A stretch of DNA of 6,368 nucleotides from Planctomycetota bacterium. GTDB lineage: Bacteria > Planctomycetota > UBA8742 > SKZP01 > JAIOTL01. Each line of letters begins with the position of its first letter. Position 1 is the stretch's first letter. Location of the stretch: contig JAIOTL010000172.1 in NCBI GenBank assembly GCA_021106775.1, positions 1-6,368 on the forward strand, written 5' to 3'. Made by a program: the position numbers and the translations under genes. Below are positions 1 through 5,264 of the stretch, in pieces. The notes beneath the pieces are model-generated. The model saw only the letters and a program-made list of their open reading frames with translations. It had not been told where the DNA came from and made no database searches.

Positions 1-288
1 AAGGGCTATAAACGCATGATGTACAAGGGAAAAATGCGTAACCGCGTGCTATATAAAATGTACATGCCATGCCGGAATGCAAGTGGAACCTGGGAGCATT
101 TCAGCCAGGTTTTTTCACCAACATACCGCACTCCTGACGTAGATTTTATCAAGGTTATGATATTTGCATATTGGCCCATCGGTGATTATTACTACGATAA
201 CGTAAGCATCAGAGAAGTTGGTGACCATAACATCTACAACAAGCACATTCACGATGACAAGAAAATACCCATGAAACATGACAAATAA
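1..288 (+). CDS. C-terminal end of a protein with a carbohydrate-binding-like beta-sandwich module (partial, 5' end outside window)
   Basis: The frame is open from base 1 to the TAA at 286-288, so this is the last 95 codons of a longer gene. The segment around 'GTWEHFSQVFSPT' followed by 'GDYYYDNVSIREV' has the pattern of the last strands of galactose-binding-like jelly-roll modules (CBM4/9/22 type): a Trp that begins a strand, a phenylalanine-rich strand, then 'YYDNVSI' near the end. Such modules usually sit at the end of secreted polysaccharide-active enzymes or surface proteins and bind glycans. After the module comes a polar, His/Lys-rich tail of about 20 residues ('HIHDDKKIPMKHDK'), which lies beyond the fold and has no function I recognise. 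The catalytic or main part lies outside the window, so the overall function cannot be named. Methionines inside the segment (16, 19 and later) are probably internal, because homology-like sequence precedes a full fold. No clear terminator follows. Confidence 0.6.
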   Translation, partial: KGYKRMMYKGKMRNRVLYKMYMPCRNASGTWEHFSQVFSPTYRTPDVDFIKVMIFAYWPIGDYYYDNVSIREVGDHNIYNKHIHDDKKIPMKHDK

Positions 289-299
289 TCTTTGGACAA

Positions 300-318
300 G
301 GCTGGTAAACCTGCTTTA
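300..318 (+). repeat. Left copy of an imperfect 19-base inverted repeat
   Basis: The sequence AGGCTGGTAAACCTGCTTT matches the reverse complement of 800-818 (AGGCAGGTAAACCTGTTTTT over its first 19 bases) at 17 of 19 positions, including a perfect ten-base core GGTAAACCTG. The pair brackets almost all of the repeat-rich intergenic segment. It could be the two ends of one element, or two independent insertions of the same short repeat in opposite orientation. Confidence 0.5.
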
Positions 319-415
319 CTTTGCGTCCCCTTTGCATATTTCACAGAATCTGTCGCTGTTGTAGAGAAATAACCCCTCACCGAATCGAAATTCGCCTGCC
401 GGCTTGCTCTCTTCG

Positions 416-436
416 ACTCCCCCACAAGGGGGGAGT
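416..436. repeat. Perfect 8-bp hairpin with C-run and G-run arms
   Basis: ACTCCCCC (416-423) pairs exactly with GGGGGAGT (429-436) across a five-base loop. No T-run follows on either strand, so it is not a standard intrinsic terminator. The surrounding sequence ('ccctcacc...cccccacaagggggg') resembles the widespread CCCTCTCC-type intergenic repeats. A smaller stem (CGAAT/ATTCG, 381-394) lies just upstream and may belong to the same unit. Confidence 0.55.
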
Positions 437-468
437 AATGCATGTCAATGCCTGCAAACATACCCGTG

Positions 469-507
469 TCATTGCCAGGATGGAGCGAAGCGACTGACGT
501 GGCAATC
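469..507. repeat. Dispersed palindromic repeat of the 'GTCATTGC...GAGCGAAGCGAC...GGCAATC' type
   Basis: The outer arms ATTGCC (471-476) and GGCAAT (501-506) are complementary, and the interior carries GGAGCGAAGCGAC. This text is very close to a short palindromic repeat found in intergenic DNA of many bacteria. The copy is slightly expanded, and a seven-base direct repeat CCAGGAT occurs both inside the left arm (475-481) and overlapping the right end (507-513). Confidence 0.6.
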
Positions 508-632
508 CAGGATAGTCATACACAAAACATTGAATAGTGAAAATTAAATCTCCAATGCAGACATAAATTCTCGGTTAGAGTTATTCAGACAAAGAACATT
601 TGAATGTATTCCACGGATAACCTTCCGCTAGC

Positions 633-671
633 CTGGATTCTTCGGTCGCGTTGCTCCCTCAGAATGACAGG
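633..671. repeat. Dispersed repeat of the 'GGATTCTTCGGTCGC...CCCTCAGAATGACAGG' type
   Basis: ATTCT (637-641) and AGAAT (661-665) are complementary arms around TCGGTCGCGTTGCTCCC. The text is nearly identical to a repeat whose false translation is the familiar 'VILRE..DRRI' on the minus strand. It is non-coding, and its function, if any, is unknown. Confidence 0.6.
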
Positions 672-680
672 AACATTATT

Positions 681-716
681 TTTCACTGGTCTTAGTGGTC
701 TCTGTGTCTCTGTGGC
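681..716. repeat. Low-complexity dispersed repeat of the 'CCACAGAGACACAGAG' type (minus-strand sense)
   Basis: On the minus strand this reads GCCACAGAGACACAGAGACC followed by ACTAAGACCAGTGAAA, a GA/CA-rich repeat text seen between genes in many environmental genomes. It is immediately followed on the plus strand by a run of nine A (717-725). No coding sense is apparent. Confidence 0.5.
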
Positions 717-725
717 AAAAAAAAA

Positions 726-744
726 GATAGGCAAAATGCCTGTT
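726..744. repeat. Short palindrome with AGGC...GCCTGT core
   Basis: GATAGGCA (726-733) pairs with TGCCTGTT (737-744) across a three-base AAA loop, with two G-T wobbles. The minus-strand sense ends in a T-run (725-717), so in that direction it has terminator geometry, but no gene on that strand reads into it. The core is shared with the hairpin at 4456-4475. Confidence 0.5.
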
Positions 745-799
745 CCACCTTTGCAAACAGCATAAAAAATTCTTGAGAACCGTTTTGCAGGTCGAAAGA

Positions 800-818
800 A
801 AAACAGGTTTACCTGCCT
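800..818 (-). repeat. Right copy of the imperfect 19-base inverted repeat
   Basis: The reverse complement matches 300-318 at 17 of 19 positions. This copy contains its own small stem, CAGG (804-807) with CCTG (812-815). It runs directly into the next repeat unit. Confidence 0.5.
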
Positions 819-836
819 GCTTTCGCAGGAATGACA
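814..836. repeat. Dispersed repeat of the 'CCTGCTTTCGCAGGAATGACA' type
   Basis: CCTGC (816-820) and GCAGG (825-829) form a five-pair stem with a TTTC loop, followed by AATGACA. The same text recurs between genes in many bacteria. The GAATGACA ending is shared with the repeat ending at 662-669, which suggests related units. Confidence 0.55.
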
Positions 837-840
837 CCCC

Positions 841-1017
841 TCAAATGTTTCTTGACAGAACACTAATGCATCTGGACTAAACCTATCGAAAATATTATTA
901 AATGGAAAAAAAATAAATTTGTTATACTTAATGTTTTCTGACCAAGATTTCCAATATTACAGAATGTATAACGTTTAAGATTTTGTAGAATATTACATAA
1001 TAACTTATGGTGATTCG
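841..1017 (+). promoter_or_regulatory. AT-rich leader of the phosphatase gene
   Basis: After the last repeat the sequence becomes strongly AT-rich up to the ATG at 1018, as expected for a promoter-bearing leader. Several partial sigma-70-like elements are present. TTGACA (852-857) is a perfect -35 hexamer without a good partner at the right distance. TATACT (923-928) and TATAAC (967-972) are plausible -10 hexamers without a convincing -35. I cannot choose a start site. Just before the gene, GGTGA (1009-1013) is a Shine-Dalgarno match four bases from the ATG. Confidence 0.35.
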
Positions 1018-3468
1018 ATGAACCAGGAAAGAAATGGCGATCTCGAAGATAAGCCTCAAAACCAAAAAGAAAAAGAAATCAAGGAAATTGAACGCCTGTT
1101 GGAAGAAACTGGTTCCTATAAAACATTGAAAAGAGAGGAATTGGATAACAAACCTAATGCGGAGCAAACTGGCATTGAGAAAGTAGAAGATATTTACGAT
1201 ATAATCGAAGAAAATGATGATGTAATTATTCACCCAAATCATGAAAACTCTAAACAAGCGGAATCAATTGATACTGATGAGTCCGAATATGAACATCCGG
1301 ATTCTAAAATAATGGATATTTCGAAGTCTGGCATTATGGCATTAACTGTGGCGGATGATGAAACCGGATTGCACAATAAAAAAGTTACCGACAATCACGA
1401 CAGTTCAAACAAACTTTATCTAGATGAACAGAAAGAACACGATTTTCTCACCGACACCTCGGTAAAGTTGGAAAGAGAAGAGCTTTTCAGAGAAGAAGGT
1501 GAGTTCAAGGATACAATCATTCACAGCGATGACAGCCAGATAATCGACAAAAATCTATTGCATCCTGAAGTACTAAATATCGAAAGTCTTATCGAGGATT
1601 CGCTTGAGCAATTTTTGACCGATAATATCAATGCTGATATCGAGGAAGAATCCGCTTTTGAGCTCAAAAATCTTGACGATGAAATGGATTCTTCAGAAGA
1701 AATCGGCGTCGAAGAACTTGATTTTGAGCCTGTTGAGTCAAAGACAAAATTCATAAAATCCGCCAAACTTGAGAATCATGCTGGTTATGCAAACAAGCAC
1801 TCACTCGAAAATAATGCCGATGACACAGAAAAAGACCTGTTTGTGTCAGCTCCTTATTACATTCAAGAGAAATCGACAGTGATAAAAGATGCCAAGACGA
1901 TTATCAGTGACATTGAGCAGTTTAAGAAAGACATGGGAATTCAGGATTCCCTTCAGGCATCTGCAAGGCAACTTGAGGATGAATCTTCCGTATCTGCTGA
2001 ACTGAACATCGAATTTACACAAGAATCTCCTGATTTTGATGAAAGTTTTGACGATCCGTTCAGCTTTGTTTCTGACGCAGAGCAATCAGGGGAATTCGAG
2101 CAGCAAGAAGACAATTTCAGCGAGAATTCGTATAACGTAGGTGCCGTTGAAATGTCTGAAAACGATATTGACCATCTTGAGAATGACACAGACACCTTCA
2201 ACAAACTCGGTAGTTCGGTTATAAAAAGCTTTGACCCTGAAGTTGATAAAATATTCGAGGATAATATTGGTCTGATTGATAATTCCGAAGATAAACTCAT
2301 TCTCAAGGACCATATAAAATCTGAACCTGAGAAACTCATGACCGATGCGGATTCAAAGATAATCGTCGATCAAACCGCGAAAATCGGTAGAGGGAGACTT
2401 GATAGGAATAATCTAGTCGAAAATAAAGTTACCCAGACAACTGAGACGTTTCTTGTAGAGGAAGCACGAAAAGCAGGTTCTGAAGTTTTCGAGAAAATTG
2501 TGCAAGCTGCTGATTATGGAATTCTGAGATTTGATGAGGATGAAGAATTCAAGCTTACCGAAAAAGAAATCGAAAAGGAGATGAAAAATCGGTTTGGCAC
2601 CGTTGATGGTTCGAAAGCTGAACGCATGATTGTGCAATACGCATTGATGAAACAGAAATTCAAAAAACTTCAAAATGCCCATAAACGCGTGCTGGCAGCA
2701 ATGAAGAAAGCCAAGTTGTATCAACAGCAAATGATGCCGAAAGCACCAAAAGACCTTCCAAATCTTGAATTCGGCACGCTTTACAAACCTGCAGAACAGG
2801 TTTCTGGTGATTTTTACGATTTTATCGAGCTTAATCAAAATCGCTGGGCTGTCGCAGTTGGCGATTCTGCCGGTCATGGAATCGCTCCCGCATTAATCAT
2901 GACAGTTACGAAAAAACTTCTTTCAGTATTCATCAGAGAAGGTTCATCGATTTTAGAGGCAATGCGCAAAACGAATTATTATATTACACAAAACATACCT
3001 GCAGCAACGTTTATAACTGCGGTGGCTGGCGAAATTGATCTAACAAAAGCATCATTCACTTTCGTTAGAGCAGGACACCCAGCAATAATTCTCTATAACC
3101 CAAAGGAACGAGGGGAAGAACCTATCATGCATTCACCAAATGGAATGGCTCTGGGAATGGATCCGGGCAGACTCTTCAATGCAACGCTCGAAGAGAAAAG
3201 GATTGAGCTTATTCCTGGTGATCTTATCGTGATGTTCTCTGATGGTGTCTTTGAAATCAGCGATATGAATCACAAAAGATTCGGCATGAAAAGATTTATC
3301 AATCTAATTAAAGACTTCGGCAACGGATCTGTATCTTTCCTGATACGCAAAATTAATAATTCACTGCAGGAATTCCGCGCAGGATCAATTCAGGATGATG
3401 ATTTGTCTGTGATTTGTCTGCGATATCTGTCACATGAATCACCTGAGACAAGGCATAAAAAGACTTGA
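1018..3468 (+). CDS. PP2C/SpoIIE-type protein serine/threonine phosphatase with a very long acidic N-terminal region
   Basis: The C-terminal domain (about residues 565-805) is a complete SpoIIE/RsbU-type PP2C phosphatase. The helix and 'YQQQMMPKAPKDLP' lead-in (568-581) is followed by VSGDFYDF (595-602), VGDSAGHG (614-621), VRAGHP (683-688), MFSDGV (739-744) and QDDDLSV (792-798). The metal-binding aspartates expected for the family are therefore present (D598, D616, D742, D794/D795). Family members dephosphorylate serine/threonine phosphoproteins, typically anti-sigma antagonists in partner-switching pathways. Residues 1 to about 460 are hydrophilic and very acidic (17 of 40 residues at 202-241 are Asp/Glu), with no membrane segment, HAMP, PAS, GAF or receiver motif I can recognise. 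About 465-535 may be a small helical module, and 511-572 looks like a coiled coil. The whole protein has one Cys (C800) and one Trp (W610). It is probably cytoplasmic. The start at 1018 is supported by GGTGA four bases upstream. The substrate is unknown. Confidence 0.9.
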   Translation: MNQERNGDLEDKPQNQKEKEIKEIERLLEETGSYKTLKREELDNKPNAEQTGIEKVEDIYDIIEENDDVIIHPNHENSKQAESIDTDESEYEHPDSKIMDISKSGIMALTVADDETGLHNKKVTDNHDSSNKLYLDEQKEHDFLTDTSVKLEREELFREEGEFKDTIIHSDDSQIIDKNLLHPEVLNIESLIEDSLEQFLTDNINADIEEESAFELKNLDDEMDSSEEIGVEELDFEPVESKTKFIKSAKLENHAGYANKHSLENNADDTEKDLFVSAPYYIQEKSTVIKDAKTIISDIEQFKKDMGIQDSLQASARQLEDESSVSAELNIEFTQESPDFDESFDDPFSFVSDAEQSGEFEQQEDNFSENSYNVGAVEMSENDIDHLENDTDTFNKLGSSVIKSFDPEVDKIFEDNIGLIDNSEDKLILKDHIKSEPEKLMTDADSKIIVDQTAKIGRGRLDRNNLVENKVTQTTETFLVEEARKAGSEVFEKIVQAADYGILRFDEDEEFKLTEKEIEKEMKNRFGTVDGSKAERMIVQYALMKQKFKKLQNAHKRVLAAMKKAKLYQQQMMPKAPKDLPNLEFGTLYKPAEQVSGDFYDFIELNQNRWAVAVGDSAGHGIAPALIMTVTKKLLSVFIREGSSILEAMRKTNYYITQNIPAATFITAVAGEIDLTKASFTFVRAGHPAIILYNPKERGEEPIMHSPNGMALGMDPGRLFNATLEEKRIELIPGDLIVMFSDGVFEISDMNHKRFGMKRFINLIKDFGNGSVSFLIRKINNSLQEFRAGSIQDDDLSVICLRYLSHESPETRHKKT

Positions 3469-3519
3469 TGCGAATGAAAACTTCGATTAAAATATATGTA
3501 TCTTTTGTTAGGTAAACTT

Positions 3520-4449
3520 ATGAATAAAATATTTTTCGTTTTATCAATAATCTTAATGCTGAACATTCTTGGATTTTCACAAGATAATGATTTTCAGAAA
3601 CTGAAACTCATAGATGGATCGTCAATTGATGTCAGGATTGTTGAAATATCTGACCAAGGACTTTCAGTTATAATAAAAAACAATATTAATCTGACAATTC
3701 CTTGGAATTATCTTGCGCCTGAAACAGCATATTCAATCAAAATTGAACTCTGGGAAAAGGAGATTGCAAATCGAATTACCGGCAGAACTGAGAAGACAGT
3801 TATTGATTATCTTGAACTTGCAGACTGGTGCAAAAAACACGACCTTGATACTCAAGCAACAAAAATCTACGAATACATAATCGATAATGAAAACCCAGAT
3901 AATACAACTGCACGAAAAGCACTTGGTTTTATAAGACGCAACGGCAAATGGTACAAATCCGATGAATGGGAAAAGGAACTCGCGAAAACAAAGGATGCAC
4001 CAAAAAACGATGCTGTTGATAGCGAAAACAAACCTGAAGATTCAATCAGGAAAAAGATACGAATTAAACTCAACATTGGCATAACTCACAAATTAGACAG
4101 CAAAACACCTGAAATGAAATTTTCCGCCGATCTAGAATCGATTGTTAAGAAAAAACTCGAAAACCTCGGGTATAAGATTGTTACTTCGAATGCTGATTTT
4201 TATGTCGAGGGCTCAGCATTTATCAACCAAACCAAGGCGATAACGTTTATGAACGAAGTCATGAGCGTAAAATTTGAAGGCGATTTAACTTTTACGATAA
4301 AAAATCTAAAGACAGATGATGTAGTGAAGGAGAAAGTGATTGCGCGTTCTGGCAGAAACAGCATGACAGAAGCGGTTGACGACCTTTTTGAAGACCTTGC
4401 TACTAGCACAACTTCCCGAATTCTGACCACCTGCAAACGAAAACAGTAA
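3520..4449 (+). CDS. Predicted exported protein of unknown function (beta domain, helical 'LADWC' segment, C-terminal alpha/beta domain)
   Basis: I chose the ATG at 3520 because AGGT (3510-3513) lies six bases upstream and the product then begins with a clean signal peptide: MNK, a hydrophobic stretch (residues 4-18), then cleavage probably around FSQ/DN (20-22). An in-frame ATG at 3496 would add eight residues and has no ribosome-binding site. Residues 26-75 ('LKLIDGSSIDVRIVEIS...LTIPWNYL') look like a small beta-barrel domain of the kind found in planctomycetal exported proteins. Residues 93-150 form a helical, TPR-like segment with 'LELADWC', 'ARKALGF' and 'NGKWYKSDEW', again planctomycete-like. 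Residues 155-175 are a charged linker. Residues 176-305 ('ADLESIVKKKLENLGYKIV...ADFYVEGSA...LTFTIKN...VVKEKVIARSG') suggest an alpha/beta domain reminiscent of small periplasmic or lipoprotein folds such as LptE- or DUF4136-like proteins; that likeness is weak. It lies 51 bases downstream of the phosphatase gene and may be co-transcribed with it. Confidence 0.75.
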   Translation: MNKIFFVLSIILMLNILGFSQDNDFQKLKLIDGSSIDVRIVEISDQGLSVIIKNNINLTIPWNYLAPETAYSIKIELWEKEIANRITGRTEKTVIDYLELADWCKKHDLDTQATKIYEYIIDNENPDNTTARKALGFIRRNGKWYKSDEWEKELAKTKDAPKNDAVDSENKPEDSIRKKIRIKLNIGITHKLDSKTPEMKFSADLESIVKKKLENLGYKIVTSNADFYVEGSAFINQTKAITFMNEVMSVKFEGDLTFTIKNLKTDDVVKEKVIARSGRNSMTEAVDDLFEDLATSTTSRILTTCKRKQ

Positions 4450-4455
4450 CAGTAG

Positions 4456-4475
4456 GACAGGCTTCCTAGCCTGTC
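4456..4475. terminator. Hairpin between convergent genes, likely bidirectional terminator
   Basis: GACAGGC (4456-4462) pairs perfectly with GCCTGTC (4469-4475) around a TTCCTA loop. It lies in the 44-base gap between the stop of the exported-protein gene and the stop of convergent pyrE. The flanks lack a strong T-run: the plus side is ATTGAAAAC and the minus side is CTACTGTTACTGTTTTC. Termination is therefore inferred mainly from position. Its text resembles the palindromes in the 289-840 region. Confidence 0.5.
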
Positions 4476-4493
4476 ATTGAAAACACTAAAATT

Positions 4494-5171
4494 TTATACG
4501 GTGATTTGAGATGCATCTTTGCGGAATCGCTTCCAGTTTTTCTTGGGTTTCTGCGCTTCTGAACCAGCTTTGCACAACGGACAATCATCCGGACTCCAGA
4601 CATTGAAATCGATTGAAATCGCATCTAACATCTTGAATTCAAAATCAACATTATTCATTACGAAATTAATATTACTTTTTCCGGTGCGGTTCACAATAGT
4701 ACAAAAACATGGCAGAATCTTCTCCATTAATCCGTTTTCACACAAAGCATTTACCGTTTTCTGCGTCGTCGAGCCAGTTGTGATGACATCCTCAATAAGC
4801 AAAATCTTGTCAATTCGGTCGCATTCGCTTTCAAAGCGGTTAAAATTCATCAATCCATTATCGCTTTTTTCAGTGTACGCAAAGTTGCAGCCAAGTTTCT
4901 CGGCAACCTGAAACGCAACAGGAATTCCACCCATTGCCGAGCCGATAACCCAAAGCCCTTTATAATCACTAATACAATCTTTGATTTTAGATGCGAGAAT
5001 ATCAGTGAAAATCCGCATTTCGTTGGGAAAAGATGTCAAAATCGACAGATTCAAAAAACCTTCCGAATGTTTGCCCGATGCCAAAAGAGCATGGGGATTC
5101 TCCATGTTTCCGCTGTGTTTCCAGAACGCACCGATTTTTAACAAAGTTTTTTCGAGATTTTTTTCGCTCAT
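4494..5171 (-). CDS. pyrE: Orotate phosphoribosyltransferase
   Basis: PyrE transfers the phosphoribosyl group of PRPP to orotate to give orotidine monophosphate, the fifth step of de novo pyrimidine synthesis, in the cytoplasm. The 225-residue product carries the PRPP-binding motif ILLIEDVITTGST (123-135, with E127-D128), the substrate-side segment ASGKHSEGFLN (31-41), and 'WVIGSAMGGIPVA' (74-86). The C-terminal 'VWSPDDCPLCKAGSEA' (191-206, C197 and C200) matches the CPLC tail characteristic of the Thermus-type PyrE subfamily (TIGR01367). The classical mobile-loop KxxxxHG motif of enterobacterial PyrE is absent, and 'YTEKSDNGLMNFNRF' (99-113) occupies that place. I chose the start at 5171 because the family-like sequence begins there and GGTGGG (5180-5175) precedes it. 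A longer frame to 5420 would run through the divergent gene. A generic phosphoribosyltransferase is the only serious alternative. No other pyr gene is nearby. Confidence 0.88.
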   Translation of the reverse strand: MSEKNLEKTLLKIGAFWKHSGNMENPHALLASGKHSEGFLNLSILTSFPNEMRIFTDILASKIKDCISDYKGLWVIGSAMGGIPVAFQVAEKLGCNFAYTEKSDNGLMNFNRFESECDRIDKILLIEDVITTGSTTQKTVNALCENGLMEKILPCFCTIVNRTGKSNINFVMNNVDFEFKMLDAISIDFNVWSPDDCPLCKAGSEAQKPKKNWKRFRKDASQITV

Positions 5172-5185
5172 TTGCCCACCATAAG

Positions 5186-5213
5186 TTGGAATAATGTTAT
5201 TGTAGAATATAAT
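5186..5213 (+). promoter_or_regulatory. Candidate sigma-70-type promoter for the Minf_1886-family gene (and possibly miaB)
   Basis: TTGGAA (5186-5191, four of six consensus bases) and a perfect TATAAT (5208-5213) are separated by 16 bases. Transcription would begin near 5220, about 45 bases before the ATG at 5265, in front of which GGGG (5256-5259) serves as a ribosome-binding site. This assumes an E. coli-like housekeeping sigma factor. Confidence 0.45.
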
Positions 5214-5231
5214 ATTATGGATGCGTGTAAA
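5204..5231 (-). promoter_or_regulatory. Candidate divergent promoter for pyrE
   Basis: Read on the minus strand, TTTACA (5231-5226, five of six) and TATTCT (5209-5204, four of six) are 16 bases apart. This would start the pyrE transcript near 5197, about 25 bases before its ATG. The element overlaps the opposite-strand promoter, so the two would compete or be co-regulated. I see no clear pyrimidine-responsive leader or attenuator. Confidence 0.35.
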
Positions 5232-5264
5232 TGAATAAAGTGCCAAATTCGTACCGGGGTTAAT

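Larger units (their letters stand above)
289..840. repeat. Intergenic cluster of short dispersed-repeat fragments
   Basis: This stretch has no credible gene. It is made largely of short GC-richer palindromic segments of kinds that recur in the intergenic DNA of many unrelated bacteria, each listed separately below. Spurious minus-strand ORFs across it translate into phrases typical of such repeats rather than of proteins, for example 'VILREQRDRRIQ', 'CHSCESRQ', 'FFATETQRPLRP' and 'SPLVGESKRASRQ'. Hairpin-forming pieces lie at 381-394, 416-436, 471-506, 726-744, 804-815 and 816-829. No transposase or other coding remnant is visible. The region looks like an accumulation site for miniature palindromic elements downstream of one gene and upstream of the phosphatase gene. 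That these elements are dispersed through this genome is inferred from their resemblance to known repeats and cannot be seen in one window. Confidence 0.65.

Noticed and set aside
249..461. Minus-strand frame of 70 codons
   Set aside because: It overlaps the end of the upstream gene and translates repeat text ('SPLVGESKRASRQ'). There is no convincing ribosome-binding site or recognisable protein.
585..863. Minus-strand frame of 92 codons
   Set aside because: It translates the dispersed repeats ('VILREQRDRRIQ', 'CHSCESRQ'), a known kind of false prediction, and has no independent coding evidence.
852..880. Perfect TTGACA as a -35 element for the phosphatase gene
   Set aside because: No acceptable -10 hexamer lies 16-18 bases downstream, and it is about 160 bases from the gene, so it is probably coincidental.
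984..1013. Shared 11-mers (TTGTAGAATAT and AACTTATGGTG) between the leader at 1018 and the 5172-5264 region as a common regulatory site
   Set aside because: Several exact 11-base matches are expected by chance in 6.4 kb, more so in AT-rich DNA, and their arrangement and orientation differ between the two places.
1953..2339. Minus-strand frame of 128 codons rich in serine
   Set aside because: It is the antisense shadow of the acidic phosphatase region: Asp/Glu-rich codons read backwards give Ser/Phe/Ile-rich frames.
2413..2877. Minus-strand frame of 154 codons
   Set aside because: It lies antisense to the conserved linker and catalytic part of the phosphatase, and its translation resembles no protein I know.
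4519..4911. Plus-strand frame of 130 codons
   Set aside because: It is antisense to pyrE, whose motifs (EDVITTGS, CPLC) clearly fix the coding strand.
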